Below are positions 17,116 through 26,296 of a stretch of DNA of 47,091 nucleotides, piece by piece. Source of the DNA: JBNKFQ01 sp050289385 (GTDB lineage: Bacteria > Pseudomonadota > Gammaproteobacteria > Pseudomonadales > Porticoccaceae); the NCBI GenBank assembly GCA_050289385.1, contig JBNKFQ010000301.1, positions 1 through 47,091 on the forward strand, written 5' to 3'. Positions within the stretch are counted from its first letter, which is position 1; each line of letters begins with the position of its first letter. The notes under the pieces are model-generated. The model was not told the DNA's origin and did not search any database. It worked only from the letters and a program-made list of their open reading frames with translations. The translations under genes and the position numbers were made by a program.

Positions 17116-18285
17116 ATGAACATTTTATTTGCCCCAGACACCACCGATCACCTCAATTGGGGTTGCCGATTGATGGGCGAATGGTTTCGTCATCGGCTTT
17201 GCAGGGATAACCCGGCTCAGCCCATTCAGGTGGTGGGGAGTAGCTGGTTTTACAAGGCGAACCCCGAACTCCCCCGGCTCAGAACAATGGACGATTTTCA
17301 AAAATACGCCGCTGATGTAAAAGCCGGCCGTATTTTAACCGGGGTGGCACAGGGATTGCAGAATTGTGATGTTGTATTTCTTAATGGAGAGAATTTCATC
17401 CGCCCTGATACGTTGAAGGGGCGAATGTTGTTGTTTATCGCCTGGCTGGCTAAAACGGTTTTTGAAAAGCCCTGCATTCTTTCCAACCATTCGGTTGATC
17501 TGTCTGACGATGAGGATTTGGGCAAAATTGTGAGTGAGGTGTACCCTCTGCTCGATCAGGTGCATTTTCGCGAGCAGAGGTCCTGGGATATCGCCGCGCA
17601 CCTGGTGGACAGGACACGCAGAAAATTGATTCCGGATGTGGCGTGGGCAGTGCCGGCTGCACCATTGAAAGATTGGGCTGGCCTGGCTTCTCGCACGGGT
17701 CATTTTTCGTCCTGGCCAGACAGCGCTGAAAATTTCAATCCCTCGCGCCCATATATCACCCTCTGCGCCAGTTCGGTATTTTCCATGCCACGCTATCAGA
17801 ATCTTGATGTTGCTCCTGTGTTTATGAAATTGGTGAAGCGTTTGCGTGACGAAGTGGCACCCGTCTTGCTGACTGCGCCCTGTGTTCCCGAGGTCAAGAT
17901 CATGCGCCAGCTTCACGCAAAATATCGAGTGCCGTTATTGGGGAATCAATTGCCAGTGCGTCAGGCTGTTGATGTGATTGGCAACGCGGCGGCACATATT
18001 GGCGGGCGCTGGCATTTGGGTATTTTTGCCGCAACGGGGGGCACACCTCTGGTCGCGATGGGGGCTAATAACCATAAAATGCACAGCCTGATGCGGCAGT
18101 TGAACCTGGATGAGCCAGTTTTTGACGCGCTGGAACTTGAACAAAATATTGACGCTATTGTGTCACGTGCCAGGCAACATGTGGATGCCGGGCAAACCTT
18201 GCGTGAACAGATATTGCGGCGCAGTAAAGAGTTGAAAGCCGAGGTTGAGCAAAACTGGAGTTATGGGGTTGCTTCTTTTATGTGA
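17116..18285 (+). CDS. Polysaccharide pyruvyl transferase family protein
   Basis: 389 residues, starting MNILFAPDTTDHLNWGCR. The fold is recognisable from a nucleotide/sugar-binding first half (LQNCDVVFLNGENFIRPDT, then LAKTVFEKPCILSNHSVD) and a second half with PYITLCASSVFSMPR and GGRWHLGIFAATGGTPLVA, the family's conserved histidine-containing loop. Members transfer pyruvate from phosphoenolpyruvate to sugars of exopolysaccharide or cell wall. It stands alone between a repeat element and the type I secretion locus, so the acceptor polysaccharide is not indicated by context. Confidence 0.78.
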   Translation: MNILFAPDTTDHLNWGCRLMGEWFRHRLCRDNPAQPIQVVGSSWFYKANPELPRLRTMDDFQKYAADVKAGRILTGVAQGLQNCDVVFLNGENFIRPDTLKGRMLLFIAWLAKTVFEKPCILSNHSVDLSDDEDLGKIVSEVYPLLDQVHFREQRSWDIAAHLVDRTRRKLIPDVAWAVPAAPLKDWAGLASRTGHFSSWPDSAENFNPSRPYITLCASSVFSMPRYQNLDVAPVFMKLVKRLRDEVAPVLLTAPCVPEVKIMRQLHAKYRVPLLGNQLPVRQAVDVIGNAAAHIGGRWHLGIFAATGGTPLVAMGANNHKMHSLMRQLNLDEPVFDALELEQNIDAIVSRARQHVDAGQTLREQILRRSKELKAEVEQNWSYGVASFM

Positions 18286-18453
18286 TTTGTGGCAAGCACG
18301 GCAGCGACCACCCACAATAATAATTGGTACTAAAGTTTACTGCGTTTTTATGAAATACTCTTTATAATCCGCGTAGCCAAAGTATGTGATGTTGCAGTAC
18401 GGTTGTTCGGTAGCATCAGGTAGTATTCAGGGACGAAGTAGAGGTAGAAGGAT
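18286..18453 (+). promoter_or_regulatory. Upstream region of type I secretion locus with candidate -10
   Basis: This 168-base gap contains a perfect TATAAT (18363-18368) about 90 bases before the exporter start, but no good -35 box at the usual spacing. If it is the promoter, it may need an activator. An AGAAGGA ribosome site lies immediately before the TTG start of the exporter. Confidence 0.35.
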
Positions 18454-20673
18454 TTGCAGCAGGAAGAATCATCAGCCAGGGATAGCGGCCTGTATTCTCT
18501 GGTTATCATTGCCCAACTTCACCAAATTGCCGTCGACGCTCCCCAGATCAAACACCAGTTTGGCCGGGACGATGATGCCTTTTCGATCGATGACATTTTG
18601 CGGGCCGCAAAGTCGCTGGGCTTTAAAGCCAAAACTTGCCAGTCCCGGCCCCAATCTCTTGCAAGCGCCACTCTTCCCGCCATTGCGCAATCCGTTGACG
18701 GTGACTTTTTTGTTATTGCCCGGGTTACAGAGCCCGACGAAGAGGGTGAAGGCAAGGTACTGATACAACGCGCCGACCAAAACCGGCCCACCGTCCTCAC
18801 CTTTCCCCAACTGTCAGAGATATGGGCTGGCCAGCTTGTTTTGCTAACGCCGCGTAATACCTCTGTTATCGGCAAACACCAGACCTTTAATTTGAGCTGG
18901 TTTATTCCTTCTCTGGTGAAATACCGAAAACTGTTTGGTGAAGTTGTTGTGGTGTCGTTCTTTTTGCAATTGTTTGCATTGGTGACACCGCTGTTTTTTC
19001 AGGTAGTTATGGACAAGGTTCTGGTGCACCGGGGTTTTACCACACTGGATGTGCTGGCCTTCGGGTTTGTTGCAATCGCCGTGTTCGACGCGCTGCTGGG
19101 TGGGTTGCGTAATTATCTGTTCAGCCATACCACCAATCGCGTAGATGTGGAACTGGGGGCACGGCTGTTTAATCACCTGGTCAGTCTGCCACTGGCCTGG
19201 TTCGAAGCGCGGCAGGTTGGGCAAAGTGTGGCCCGTGTGCGTGAGCTGGACACCATCCGCAACTTTATTACCGGTTCTGCACTCACTCTGGTGATCGATC
19301 TTTTTTTTACCATCGTCTTTTTTATCGTGCTCTGGTATTACAGCCCGACTCTCACCTGGATTGTATTAGGCACATTGCCGTTTTATGTCGCGCTTTCGGT
19401 TTTTATTACACCGATATTGCGCCGACGGGTAGACGAGAAGTTCAAACATGGCGCCGTTAATCAGGCGTTTCTGACCGAAGCGGTTTCCGGCATTGAAACC
19501 CTCAAGGCTCAGGCGGTGGAACCGCAGATGCAAAGGCGGTGGGAAAACCAGCTTTCCAAATACGTTACCGCCTCATTTCGCGCACAAAACCTCAACAATG
19601 TTGCCAACCAGATTGCCGGCTTTATCAGCAAGATAACAACATTGCTGATTATCTGGTGGGGCGCCCATCTGGTGATTGACGGTGAGCTCACCGTTGGGCA
19701 ACTGGTGGCCTTTAATATGATTGCCGGGCGGGTGAGTGGCCCCATCCTCAAGCTTGTGCAGTTATGGCAAGAGTTTCAGCAGGCGGGCATTTCGCTCAAG
19801 CGATTGGGGGATATTCTCAACACACCCAAAGAACCGGGGTTTAATCCCAACCGCAGTACCTTGCCTCAACTGAAAGGCCATGTTCGCTTCGAAAATGTGC
19901 GCTTTCGCTATCGTCCGGACGGCCCGGCGGTGCTGGATGATCTGAACCTGGATGTGCGGCCCGGTGAAATTATCGGTGTGGTGGGGCGTTCCGGTTCGGG
20001 TAAAAGCACGCTGACCAAACTGGTGCAACGGCTTCATGTGCCGGAGTCAGGCCGAGTGCTGGTGGATGGCGTAGATCTGAACATGGTGGACACTGCCTGG
20101 CTGCGCCGCAATATCGGAGTGGTGCAACAGGAAAGCTTTTTATTCAACCGCACGGTGCGCGAAAACATTGCGCTGGCCAATCCGGGTTTGCCTATGGAGC
20201 GTGTGGTGCAGGCCGCCACCCTCGCGGGTGCCCACGACTTTATCCTTGAGCTGCCCGAAGGTTACGACAACATAGTGGGCGAACACGGTTGCAATTTATC
20301 GGGTGGGCAACGTCAACGACTTGCGATTGCCCGCGCCCTGATCAGCGGCCCTCGCATTCTGATTTTTGATGAAGCTACTAGTGCGCTGGATTATGAATCC
20401 GAGCGGATTGTGCAAGAAAATATGGGGGCAATCTGCAAGGGAAGAACCGTATTTATTATTGCCCATCGGCTGAGTACCGTGCGCCATTGTGATCGCCTGA
20501 TCGTTATGGATCGGGGCCGAATTGTAGAAAGTGGCACCCATGATCAACTGATTAAACATAACGGCTATTACGCCAGGTTACACAACTACCAGAGCCATAC
20601 ACCAGCCATTCGTTCGGCTGACAGCCTCCGGAAAAGCACAGAAGCAAGTTTGGTGATGGAGGGCATGGAGTGA
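18454..20673 (+). CDS. Type I secretion ABC exporter (HlyB type, degenerate C39 domain)
   Basis: 739-residue permease/ATPase that exports an RTX protein directly across both membranes with an adaptor and TolC. Residues 1-125 form a C39-like domain in which DSGLYSLVIIAQ has Tyr where the peptidase has its catalytic Cys. It therefore binds but should not cleave its substrate, as in HlyB. The membrane domain spans about 150-440. The ATPase has Walker A GRSGSGKST near residue 511, signature LSGGQRQRLAIARAL near 615 and Walker B ILIFDEATSAL. An in-frame TAG at 18445 leaves TTG 18454 as the only usual start codon before the DSGLY motif. The adaptor gene overlaps its stop by 4 bases. Substrate is most probably the RTX protein at 22729-26145. 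Confidence 0.93.
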   Translation: MQQEESSARDSGLYSLVIIAQLHQIAVDAPQIKHQFGRDDDAFSIDDILRAAKSLGFKAKTCQSRPQSLASATLPAIAQSVDGDFFVIARVTEPDEEGEGKVLIQRADQNRPTVLTFPQLSEIWAGQLVLLTPRNTSVIGKHQTFNLSWFIPSLVKYRKLFGEVVVVSFFLQLFALVTPLFFQVVMDKVLVHRGFTTLDVLAFGFVAIAVFDALLGGLRNYLFSHTTNRVDVELGARLFNHLVSLPLAWFEARQVGQSVARVRELDTIRNFITGSALTLVIDLFFTIVFFIVLWYYSPTLTWIVLGTLPFYVALSVFITPILRRRVDEKFKHGAVNQAFLTEAVSGIETLKAQAVEPQMQRRWENQLSKYVTASFRAQNLNNVANQIAGFISKITTLLIIWWGAHLVIDGELTVGQLVAFNMIAGRVSGPILKLVQLWQEFQQAGISLKRLGDILNTPKEPGFNPNRSTLPQLKGHVRFENVRFRYRPDGPAVLDDLNLDVRPGEIIGVVGRSGSGKSTLTKLVQRLHVPESGRVLVDGVDLNMVDTAWLRRNIGVVQQESFLFNRTVRENIALANPGLPMERVVQAATLAGAHDFILELPEGYDNIVGEHGCNLSGGQRQRLAIARALISGPRILIFDEATSALDYESERIVQENMGAICKGRTVFIIAHRLSTVRHCDRLIVMDRGRIVESGTHDQLIKHNGYYARLHNYQSHTPAIRSADSLRKSTEASLVMEGME

Positions 20674-22067
20674 GTGTGTGGGGCATTTTGAAAAACGCCT
20701 GGACTAATCGAAATCGCCTGGGTGATAAAAAGCTGGGTGATATCGAACGGCAGTTTTTGCCCGCCGCGTTGGAAATTCAGGAAACGCCGCCGTCACCCGC
20801 TGGCAGAATTATTGGTTGGTCGCTGATTACCCTGTTCGCTATCGGTGTTGTCTGGGCCTGTATTGGCAAGGTGGATATTGTTGCTGTTGCTGAGGGTAAA
20901 CTTGTCCCAAGCGGTCAGGTGAAACAAGTGCAACCGTTGGAAAAGGGCGTGGTAAAAACGCTTTACGTCACCGAAGGACAGGTCGTAAAAAAGGGTGACC
21001 CTTTAATTGAGCTGGACCAAACATTGACGTTTGCCGATCAGCAGCGTCTGACTCAGGAGTTGCAATTCACCGAAACCGGCATCAGACGTCAGCAGGAGTT
21101 GGCCGTTTTGCTGGAATCTTCCGATATAAATCCCGGTTACTCCCAACTGGCAAAAATGTTGTCAGATAAAGGCATTGTTGATCGCCAGCAGGTTGCTATG
21201 CTGTGGCAAGAGTGGCAAAGCTATCAGGCCAAAAAACAGGCATTGATTGCCGAGCAGCAAGAGCGGAGTGCGGAACAACAGGCCAGTAAAGAGCGTATTA
21301 CCCAACTGCAAGGCACCTTGCCATTGATTACCAAACGGGTAGAGGCGGTTAAAACATTACACGCCAAAAATCTCGCTGCCGAGGTTACCGTTCTGGAACT
21401 GGAAGAACGACGTATTCAGCAAGCCCAGGCACTTGCAGCAGAACAGGCTACGCAGCAACAGCTGGCTGCGGCGGTGCAGCGGGTAGGCAAGGAATTGCAA
21501 GCATTGCAGGCAGAAGCAATTAGCACCACCCTGGCAAATATCAACGAGCAACAGCGGCAAAAGCAGGGTTTGCTTCAGGAGTTGAACAAGGCGAAGGATA
21601 TTAATGCTCACCAGATTTTGCATGCGCCCATTTCGGGCAAGGTGCAGCAACTGGCGGTGCATACGGTGGGCGGTGTGGTGACACCAGCGCAACCGCTAAT
21701 GCTGATTGTTCCAACCCGGGCAAACCTCGAAGTGGAGGCCTGGCTGGAAAACAAGGATATTGGTTTTGTCGAAATTGGGCAAAGTGCCGAGATAAAGATA
21801 CATACGTTTCCGTTTACCCGATATGGGGTTATTGATGGTGAGGTGGTGGATGTAACACCAGACGCGGTGGCAAATGAGGCCCAGCAGTTTTTGTATCGCA
21901 TGCGGGTTGCGATGAAACGATCGACCATTCAGATTGAGCAAAAAGAAGTGAATCTTATCTCGGGAATGACGGTGTCGGCAGAGGTGAAGACGGGTAAACG
22001 CCGATTGATTGAATTTTTGATGGCGCCGTTGTTGCGGTACAAGAATGAGAGTGTGCGGGAGAGGTAA
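20670..22067 (+). CDS. Type I secretion membrane-fusion adaptor (HlyD family)
   Basis: 465 residues. A cytoplasmic N-terminus and one membrane anchor (about residues 48-70, WSLITLFAIGVVWACIGKVD) are followed by a lipoyl-type half domain (VVKTLYVTEGQVVKKGDPLIELD). A long glutamine/alanine-rich periplasmic coiled coil (about 130-300) and a second lipoyl half (HAPISGKVQQLAVHTVGG) come next. The C-terminal beta domain (LISGMTVSAEVKTGKRRL) is typical of HlyD. The GTG start overlaps the exporter stop (GTGA). It would bridge the ABC exporter to an outer-membrane TolC protein, which is not encoded here. Confidence 0.93.
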   Translation: MSVWGILKNAWTNRNRLGDKKLGDIERQFLPAALEIQETPPSPAGRIIGWSLITLFAIGVVWACIGKVDIVAVAEGKLVPSGQVKQVQPLEKGVVKTLYVTEGQVVKKGDPLIELDQTLTFADQQRLTQELQFTETGIRRQQELAVLLESSDINPGYSQLAKMLSDKGIVDRQQVAMLWQEWQSYQAKKQALIAEQQERSAEQQASKERITQLQGTLPLITKRVEAVKTLHAKNLAAEVTVLELEERRIQQAQALAAEQATQQQLAAAVQRVGKELQALQAEAISTTLANINEQQRQKQGLLQELNKAKDINAHQILHAPISGKVQQLAVHTVGGVVTPAQPLMLIVPTRANLEVEAWLENKDIGFVEIGQSAEIKIHTFPFTRYGVIDGEVVDVTPDAVANEAQQFLYRMRVAMKRSTIQIEQKEVNLISGMTVSAEVKTGKRRLIEFLMAPLLRYKNESVRER

Positions 22068-22716
22068 TTGGTGGTTTGACAATTTTGAGAGATGTTCAGA
22101 CCGATTCGTGAAAGCTGTAGATAAAGGGTGTGTTGTGGAAGAAAGAGTTAAATGGCTGTCTTTTCATGTGAAAGATGGGTTTTCAAAAAATGTATACTCA
22201 GCAGATAATCGATCGCTGGTTTTTATAGCAATCTTTTCATTATTGATTTCGAATATTGATTGGGGCTGGATTTTAGCTGTTTGGTCTCTAGATGAGGTTT
22301 CTTATTTTGATGGAGTGCTATTTTCTCGGGAAATATTAGGTAAAAAAATATTTTTTTATGATGCGGTAGGTCTGTCTCTGGTGTTTGGGCTTCCTGTGAG
22401 AGCTTTTTGGGTTTTTTCATTTGTGTATGGGGTTTTTTCGGCATTTAATTTTCGTGAATTAATTCCCAAGTCTCATTTTTCTATAAAGATGACCTTGGTT
22501 TCGGTTCTTTTTTTATTTGTTGCTTTAGTGTCTTTTTGTAAACACTATCAGTTTGATCCTGGGTTGATTTATATTGGCCGTAGAGAGTGGTTTTCTACTT
22601 CATTTTATTTTTTCTGTCTTTGCTATTTTTATATTTTTTATTTGATTTCTTTTCTTTTTTATCATTCGGGTTTCTTTTTTTTCTTTTTGTTTTTTCGAAG
22701 GAAGTTCATTAAATAA
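22045..22716 (+). CDS. AT-rich multi-span membrane protein between HlyD and RTX gene (unknown)
   Basis: I do not recognise this protein. It encodes up to 223 residues from an ATG that overlaps the HlyD gene by 23 bases. GTG codons at 22108 and 22135 are alternative starts; the latter follows AAAGGG at a good distance and gives about 193 residues. About four hydrophobic spans are visible: SLVFIAIFSLLIS, the region around GLSLVFGLPVRAFWVFSFVY, MTLVSVLFLFVALVSF, and a Phe/Tyr-rich last helix ending FFFFFLFFRRKFIK. The coding DNA is far richer in A+T (runs of T) than both neighbours, which suggests recent acquisition or relaxed codon use. It ends 12 bases before the RTX gene, which has its own AAGGAG site. 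Position and topology suggest a dedicated partner of the RTX protein, for example an immunity or processing factor. This is inference only. Confidence 0.65.
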   Translation: MRVCGRGNWWFDNFERCSDRFVKAVDKGCVVEERVKWLSFHVKDGFSKNVYSADNRSLVFIAIFSLLISNIDWGWILAVWSLDEVSYFDGVLFSREILGKKIFFYDAVGLSLVFGLPVRAFWVFSFVYGVFSAFNFRELIPKSHFSIKMTLVSVLFLFVALVSFCKHYQFDPGLIYIGRREWFSTSFYFFCLCYFYIFYLISFLFYHSGFFFFFLFFRRKFIK

Positions 22717-22728
22717 AGGAGTTTAAAT

Positions 22729-25700
22729 ATGTCTGATCAGGGTTCAATTACTGTTAGTGAATTTGTAGCTGCTGTTACTGGTGCGATGACACCTGAAAAT
22801 GTAGATGGAGCTTTGGCTTCCTTCGCAGATGAACTTTGGGGCGAATATAACGATGCAGTGGCTAATCATGACTACCATAAGGCCAATCACCTCAAACAGT
22901 TGGCTGCCAGATTTTCAGATTCAGCATTACAGGATACGTTGAGGTCTTCTTGGAATAATTTGTCTGCATCACTTCAGGATGCTGTTGGAACATCTGCAAA
23001 CAAAATTGCTAACTTGCAAACGCTTCAGGAAGTGGCTACCAAGATGGGGAAGTCCTCCTCTATGTTATCTGGTGCTATGACCGGCTTGGATGTGGGGGAA
23101 GCGCTGGCAAATGGTGATCATGCTGCGGCAGCCAGAGCATTGGGGGCAGGTTTATTGGCGGGGGCGATCGGTGCAGCAGCAGTATTGGCAGGTGCAACGC
23201 TGGGATCTGCTGTAGCTATTGGGGTTCTTGGAACGATTGCGGCAAAATATGTAATGACCTTGCTTCCAGAAGAGTGGGCGGAAAAAATCGGCGAATGGAT
23301 GGATGATTTTTTGTCACCACTTTATAACGGATTATCTGATTTCCTGGAATGGTGGGACCCGCTGGGAATAATGCCAGATGTTAATCTGGGATTTAATGGT
23401 GCCCTTAACTGGGTTCCTCGCCGTGACCCTCTCACCCTTGACTTGGACGGTGATGGCGTAGAAACGTTGCCTGCAGACGGGCAAGTTTTATTTGATCATG
23501 ATGGAGATGGAGTAAAACAGGGTACAGGCTGGGTGGCGCCAGATGATGGCATGCTGGTGCTCGATCGAAATGCCAACGGCACTATCGATAATGGTGGTGA
23601 ACTGTTTGGTGACAACACCATAAAAAATGACGGTTCTACTGCGTTAAACGGTTTTGACGCGCTTTCTGATCTGGATAGTAACGGTGACGGGCGAATAGAT
23701 TCAAATGATGATCAGTTTGCAGATTTGCGTATCTGGCGAGATTTGAACAGTGATGGAATAAGCCAGGCGAATGAATTGAAAACATTGGGTGAAACAGGTG
23801 TCGCCGCAATTAACCTGGACAGTGAAGCCTCAACCATGGATGTTGGTTCAGGCAATGTCGCAAATGCTGTAGGTACATTCGAATGGAGTGATAATACAGT
23901 TGGATCGGTCTTGTCGTCTGCTGCCAGTCTGGATCTTGCTTCAAATCCATTTTACCGGGAATTTACCAACACAATTGAAGTGCCAGAGGAATTGCTGGAT
24001 CTACCGACCATGACAGGTTCAGGTGCGGTTCGTGACCTTCTGGAAGCGGCTGCATTGAGTCCCGGTTTGGCAAACACATTGCGCCAGTATTCCGAAGCGC
24101 AAAGCAAACAGGAACAGATGTCTCTGATAGATACGTTGATAGAAGACTGGTCGAACTCTGCGGATTTTGATGATTTTGTTGAACGATTAAATGAATTAAA
24201 AACTGGTGCGACAGACTTTCTGGGAAACTATGACCCGGAAGCAGGTCGTGACATTAAATTTTTTGTTGATTACGACGATTACTACTACGGTGCTGATGAG
24301 CTCGATGTTGGCCGATTCCCTGATGATGAAACCATAGAAACCCTCGCCAAAATTCGTGTGTTGGAAATTTTTAATGGCACTGAATTCTTTGATTTTGACT
24401 TTTCCTCTGATCAGGATGACTCTACCACAGAAGAGGATGATGTTAATGTTGATATAACACTCAAGAGTGGTCGTAATTCTTCGAGCTTCAGCAGAACCAG
24501 CTCTGGTGGCAGTGGTGCCGCCGATCTGTTTGTATCAATTACAAACGAAGATTTTACCTTTTCATCTAATCAGATTGATTTGATATCTAATGCGTATGAT
24601 GCGCTTAAAGAATCAATTTATCAGGCATTGTTGTTTCAAACACGTTTAAAACCGTATACGGATGCTGTAACGCTTAAACCATCTCAAAATGGTGGTGTTC
24701 AACTGGATTTTGATGGCCTGAATTTGTTGATAGAACAGAATGTTTCTGCAGATAAAGTTGCGGGTGTTACAGATCTCGTAGAATTGATGAAGTACCGGGG
24801 CAGTAGCTATATGCGCTTTGGCTGGACTGTTGATACGTCTCAAATCAAGGATTCGCTCTCTACACTTACAACAGAGGAAATTGCTCAGCTTTCGGAAAAT
24901 GGAATTGAATATATTACTGATGGTTCTGGAACCACAGGTGATTCAACAACTACTTCCTTTACTGTCGATGGAGATGCCGGAACTTCTATAGTGGGTGGAG
25001 ACGGTGTAGACCTTCTATTTGGTGCAGGGGGAGATGATCAGATTCATGGGGCAGCCAATGTTGATTATCTTTTTGGTGAAGGTGGTTCAGATAGTCTGAA
25101 TGGTGAAAGCGGCAATGATTTTTTAGATGGTGGCACGGGCGATGACGCCCTGTACGGTGGTGATGGCAACGACGCCCTGTGGGGTGGCACGGGTGGAGAC
25201 GCCCTGTACGGCGGCTATGGCAACGATGATCTGTCGGGCGGTGCGGGTGATGATTACCTGTCGGGTGACGACGGCAACGACACGTACCGGTTTGGTTACG
25301 GTGATGGAAACGACGCCGTTTATGACTACACCCGATATGAAACGGACCGAGTGGTGTTTGGCGAAGGCATCACGGTGGATAAATTGAGCCGGGTTCGTGA
25401 TGGCAATGATCTGGTATTGCAGCTGTCGGACAGTGCTACGGACAGTCTGCGCATCAAGTCGTGGTTTGCGTCGAGCGACACCACGAGATACACGCTGGAT
25501 GAGTACGAATTTGCGGATGGCACGGTACTGAGTCGATCGGAATTTCTGGCGGCGGTGGAATATCCGCACACTTCCGGGGACGACACGATCCAGGGCGGTT
25601 ACGAGTCCGATGTCCTCAACGGCGGTGATGGCAACGATACCCTGCGTGGCGAAGACAACAGTGACACGTTGCTGGGGGACGGTGGCGACGACGCCTTGTA

Positions 25701-26145
25701 TGGTGGCTATGGCAACGACGACCTGTCGGGTGGTGCGGGCGATGATTACCTGTCGGGTGACGACGGCAACGACACGTACCGGTTCGGCTACGGTGACGGG
25801 CACGATGTCGTGCGTGATTATTCTCGTTACGAGACTGACCAGGTTGTATTTGATGATGGGTTAACAATGGAGGATTTGTGGTTTTCTCAAGTGGGCAATG
25901 ACCTTCAGATCACTTTGGTTGGAACAGATGACAAATTGATAATTGACGATTGGTATAACGGTACTTATTACCGCATTGATGAGTTCCATGCAGGAGACTT
26001 GCAGTTGCATCGCGATCAGGTTGATCAACTGGTTAATGCCATGGCGTCGTTTGACGTACCTGAGGGAGTCGGGGCTGTGGTTCCCGAAGATGTCCAACAG
26101 CAGTTGGAACCCACTTTAACGGCCACATGGCAGCCAGCAGCGTAG
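22729..26145 (+). CDS. RTX protein with FrpC-like self-processing module and hydrophobic hairpin
   Basis: 1138-residue secreted calcium-binding protein with no N-terminal signal peptide. Residues 1-130 are helical and polar. Residues 137-179 are a Gly/Ala/Val/Leu-rich hydrophobic stretch able to form a membrane hairpin. From Asp233-Pro234 begins a module like the self-processing module of Neisseria FrpC (DPLTLDLDGDGVETL, GTGWVAPDDGMLVLDRNANG, NGGELFGDNT, LRIWRDLNSDGISQANEL), rich in EF-hand-like DxDxDG loops. In FrpC, calcium triggers cleavage of that Asp-Pro bond. The middle (about 400-740) is unassigned. RTX nonapeptide blocks (about 755-865 and 957-1030) are each followed by a haemolysin-related beta domain, and the two blocks share a near-identical 110-base duplication. 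The end lacks cysteines and is a plausible type I secretion signal. A perfect terminator follows. Confidence 0.9.
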   Translation: MSDQGSITVSEFVAAVTGAMTPENVDGALASFADELWGEYNDAVANHDYHKANHLKQLAARFSDSALQDTLRSSWNNLSASLQDAVGTSANKIANLQTLQEVATKMGKSSSMLSGAMTGLDVGEALANGDHAAAARALGAGLLAGAIGAAAVLAGATLGSAVAIGVLGTIAAKYVMTLLPEEWAEKIGEWMDDFLSPLYNGLSDFLEWWDPLGIMPDVNLGFNGALNWVPRRDPLTLDLDGDGVETLPADGQVLFDHDGDGVKQGTGWVAPDDGMLVLDRNANGTIDNGGELFGDNTIKNDGSTALNGFDALSDLDSNGDGRIDSNDDQFADLRIWRDLNSDGISQANELKTLGETGVAAINLDSEASTMDVGSGNVANAVGTFEWSDNTVGSVLSSAASLDLASNPFYREFTNTIEVPEELLDLPTMTGSGAVRDLLEAAALSPGLANTLRQYSEAQSKQEQMSLIDTLIEDWSNSADFDDFVERLNELKTGATDFLGNYDPEAGRDIKFFVDYDDYYYGADELDVGRFPDDETIETLAKIRVLEIFNGTEFFDFDFSSDQDDSTTEEDDVNVDITLKSGRNSSSFSRTSSGGSGAADLFVSITNEDFTFSSNQIDLISNAYDALKESIYQALLFQTRLKPYTDAVTLKPSQNGGVQLDFDGLNLLIEQNVSADKVAGVTDLVELMKYRGSSYMRFGWTVDTSQIKDSLSTLTTEEIAQLSENGIEYITDGSGTTGDSTTTSFTVDGDAGTSIVGGDGVDLLFGAGGDDQIHGAANVDYLFGEGGSDSLNGESGNDFLDGGTGDDALYGGDGNDALWGGTGGDALYGGYGNDDLSGGAGDDYLSGDDGNDTYRFGYGDGNDAVYDYTRYETDRVVFGEGITVDKLSRVRDGNDLVLQLSDSATDSLRIKSWFASSDTTRYTLDEYEFADGTVLSRSEFLAAVEYPHTSGDDTIQGGYESDVLNGGDGNDTLRGEDNSDTLLGDGGDDALYGGYGNDDLSGGAGDDYLSGDDGNDTYRFGYGDGHDVVRDYSRYETDQVVFDDGLTMEDLWFSQVGNDLQITLVGTDDKLIIDDWYNGTYYRIDEFHAGDLQLHRDQVDQLVNAMASFDVPEGVGAVVPEDVQQQLEPTLTATWQPAA
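25201..25800 (+). repeat. Intragenic duplication of RTX block plus beta module
   Basis: The stretch beginning at 25201 recurs at 25693, exactly 492 bases (164 codons) later. For about 110 bases the copies differ at only a few, mostly synonymous, positions; both encode GYGNDDLSGGAGDDYLSGDD followed by GNDTYRFGYGDG. Similarity then fades through the related beta domain (YETDRVVF versus YETDQVVF). This is a tandem module duplication within the RTX gene, partly homogenised or recent. Confidence 0.75.
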
Positions 26146-26156
26146 AGTGAGCTATA

Positions 26157-26189
26157 AGTAAAAAGGCGGCTAACAGCCGCCTTTTTACT
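26157..26189 (+). terminator. Rho-independent terminator after RTX gene
   Basis: A perfect 15-base-pair stem (arms 26157-26171 and 26175-26189, GC-rich GGCGGC core flanked by A and T runs) closes on a 3-base loop AAC and carries five T in the descending arm. The A-tract on the ascending arm makes it potentially active on both strands. It ends 12-44 bases downstream of the RTX stop. Confidence 0.92.
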
Positions 26190-26296
26190 ATGTTGAGCCC
26201 TGATGGGGCTCGATGAGTTTCTGATTCTGACATAGACACCTTGAATACCGTTGTCGTCAGGTCAGATTTGTCTGGTCATATGCGCTCGCAACCCGG

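Noticed and set aside
19317..19320. T-rich run inside the exporter gene considered as a frameshift site
   Set aside because: The protein reads through without interruption and matches HlyB-type exporters on both sides.
25123..25803. 226-codon minus-strand frame
   Set aside because: Antisense shadow of the RTX repeats; its Val/Ala periodicity mirrors the nonapeptide codons.
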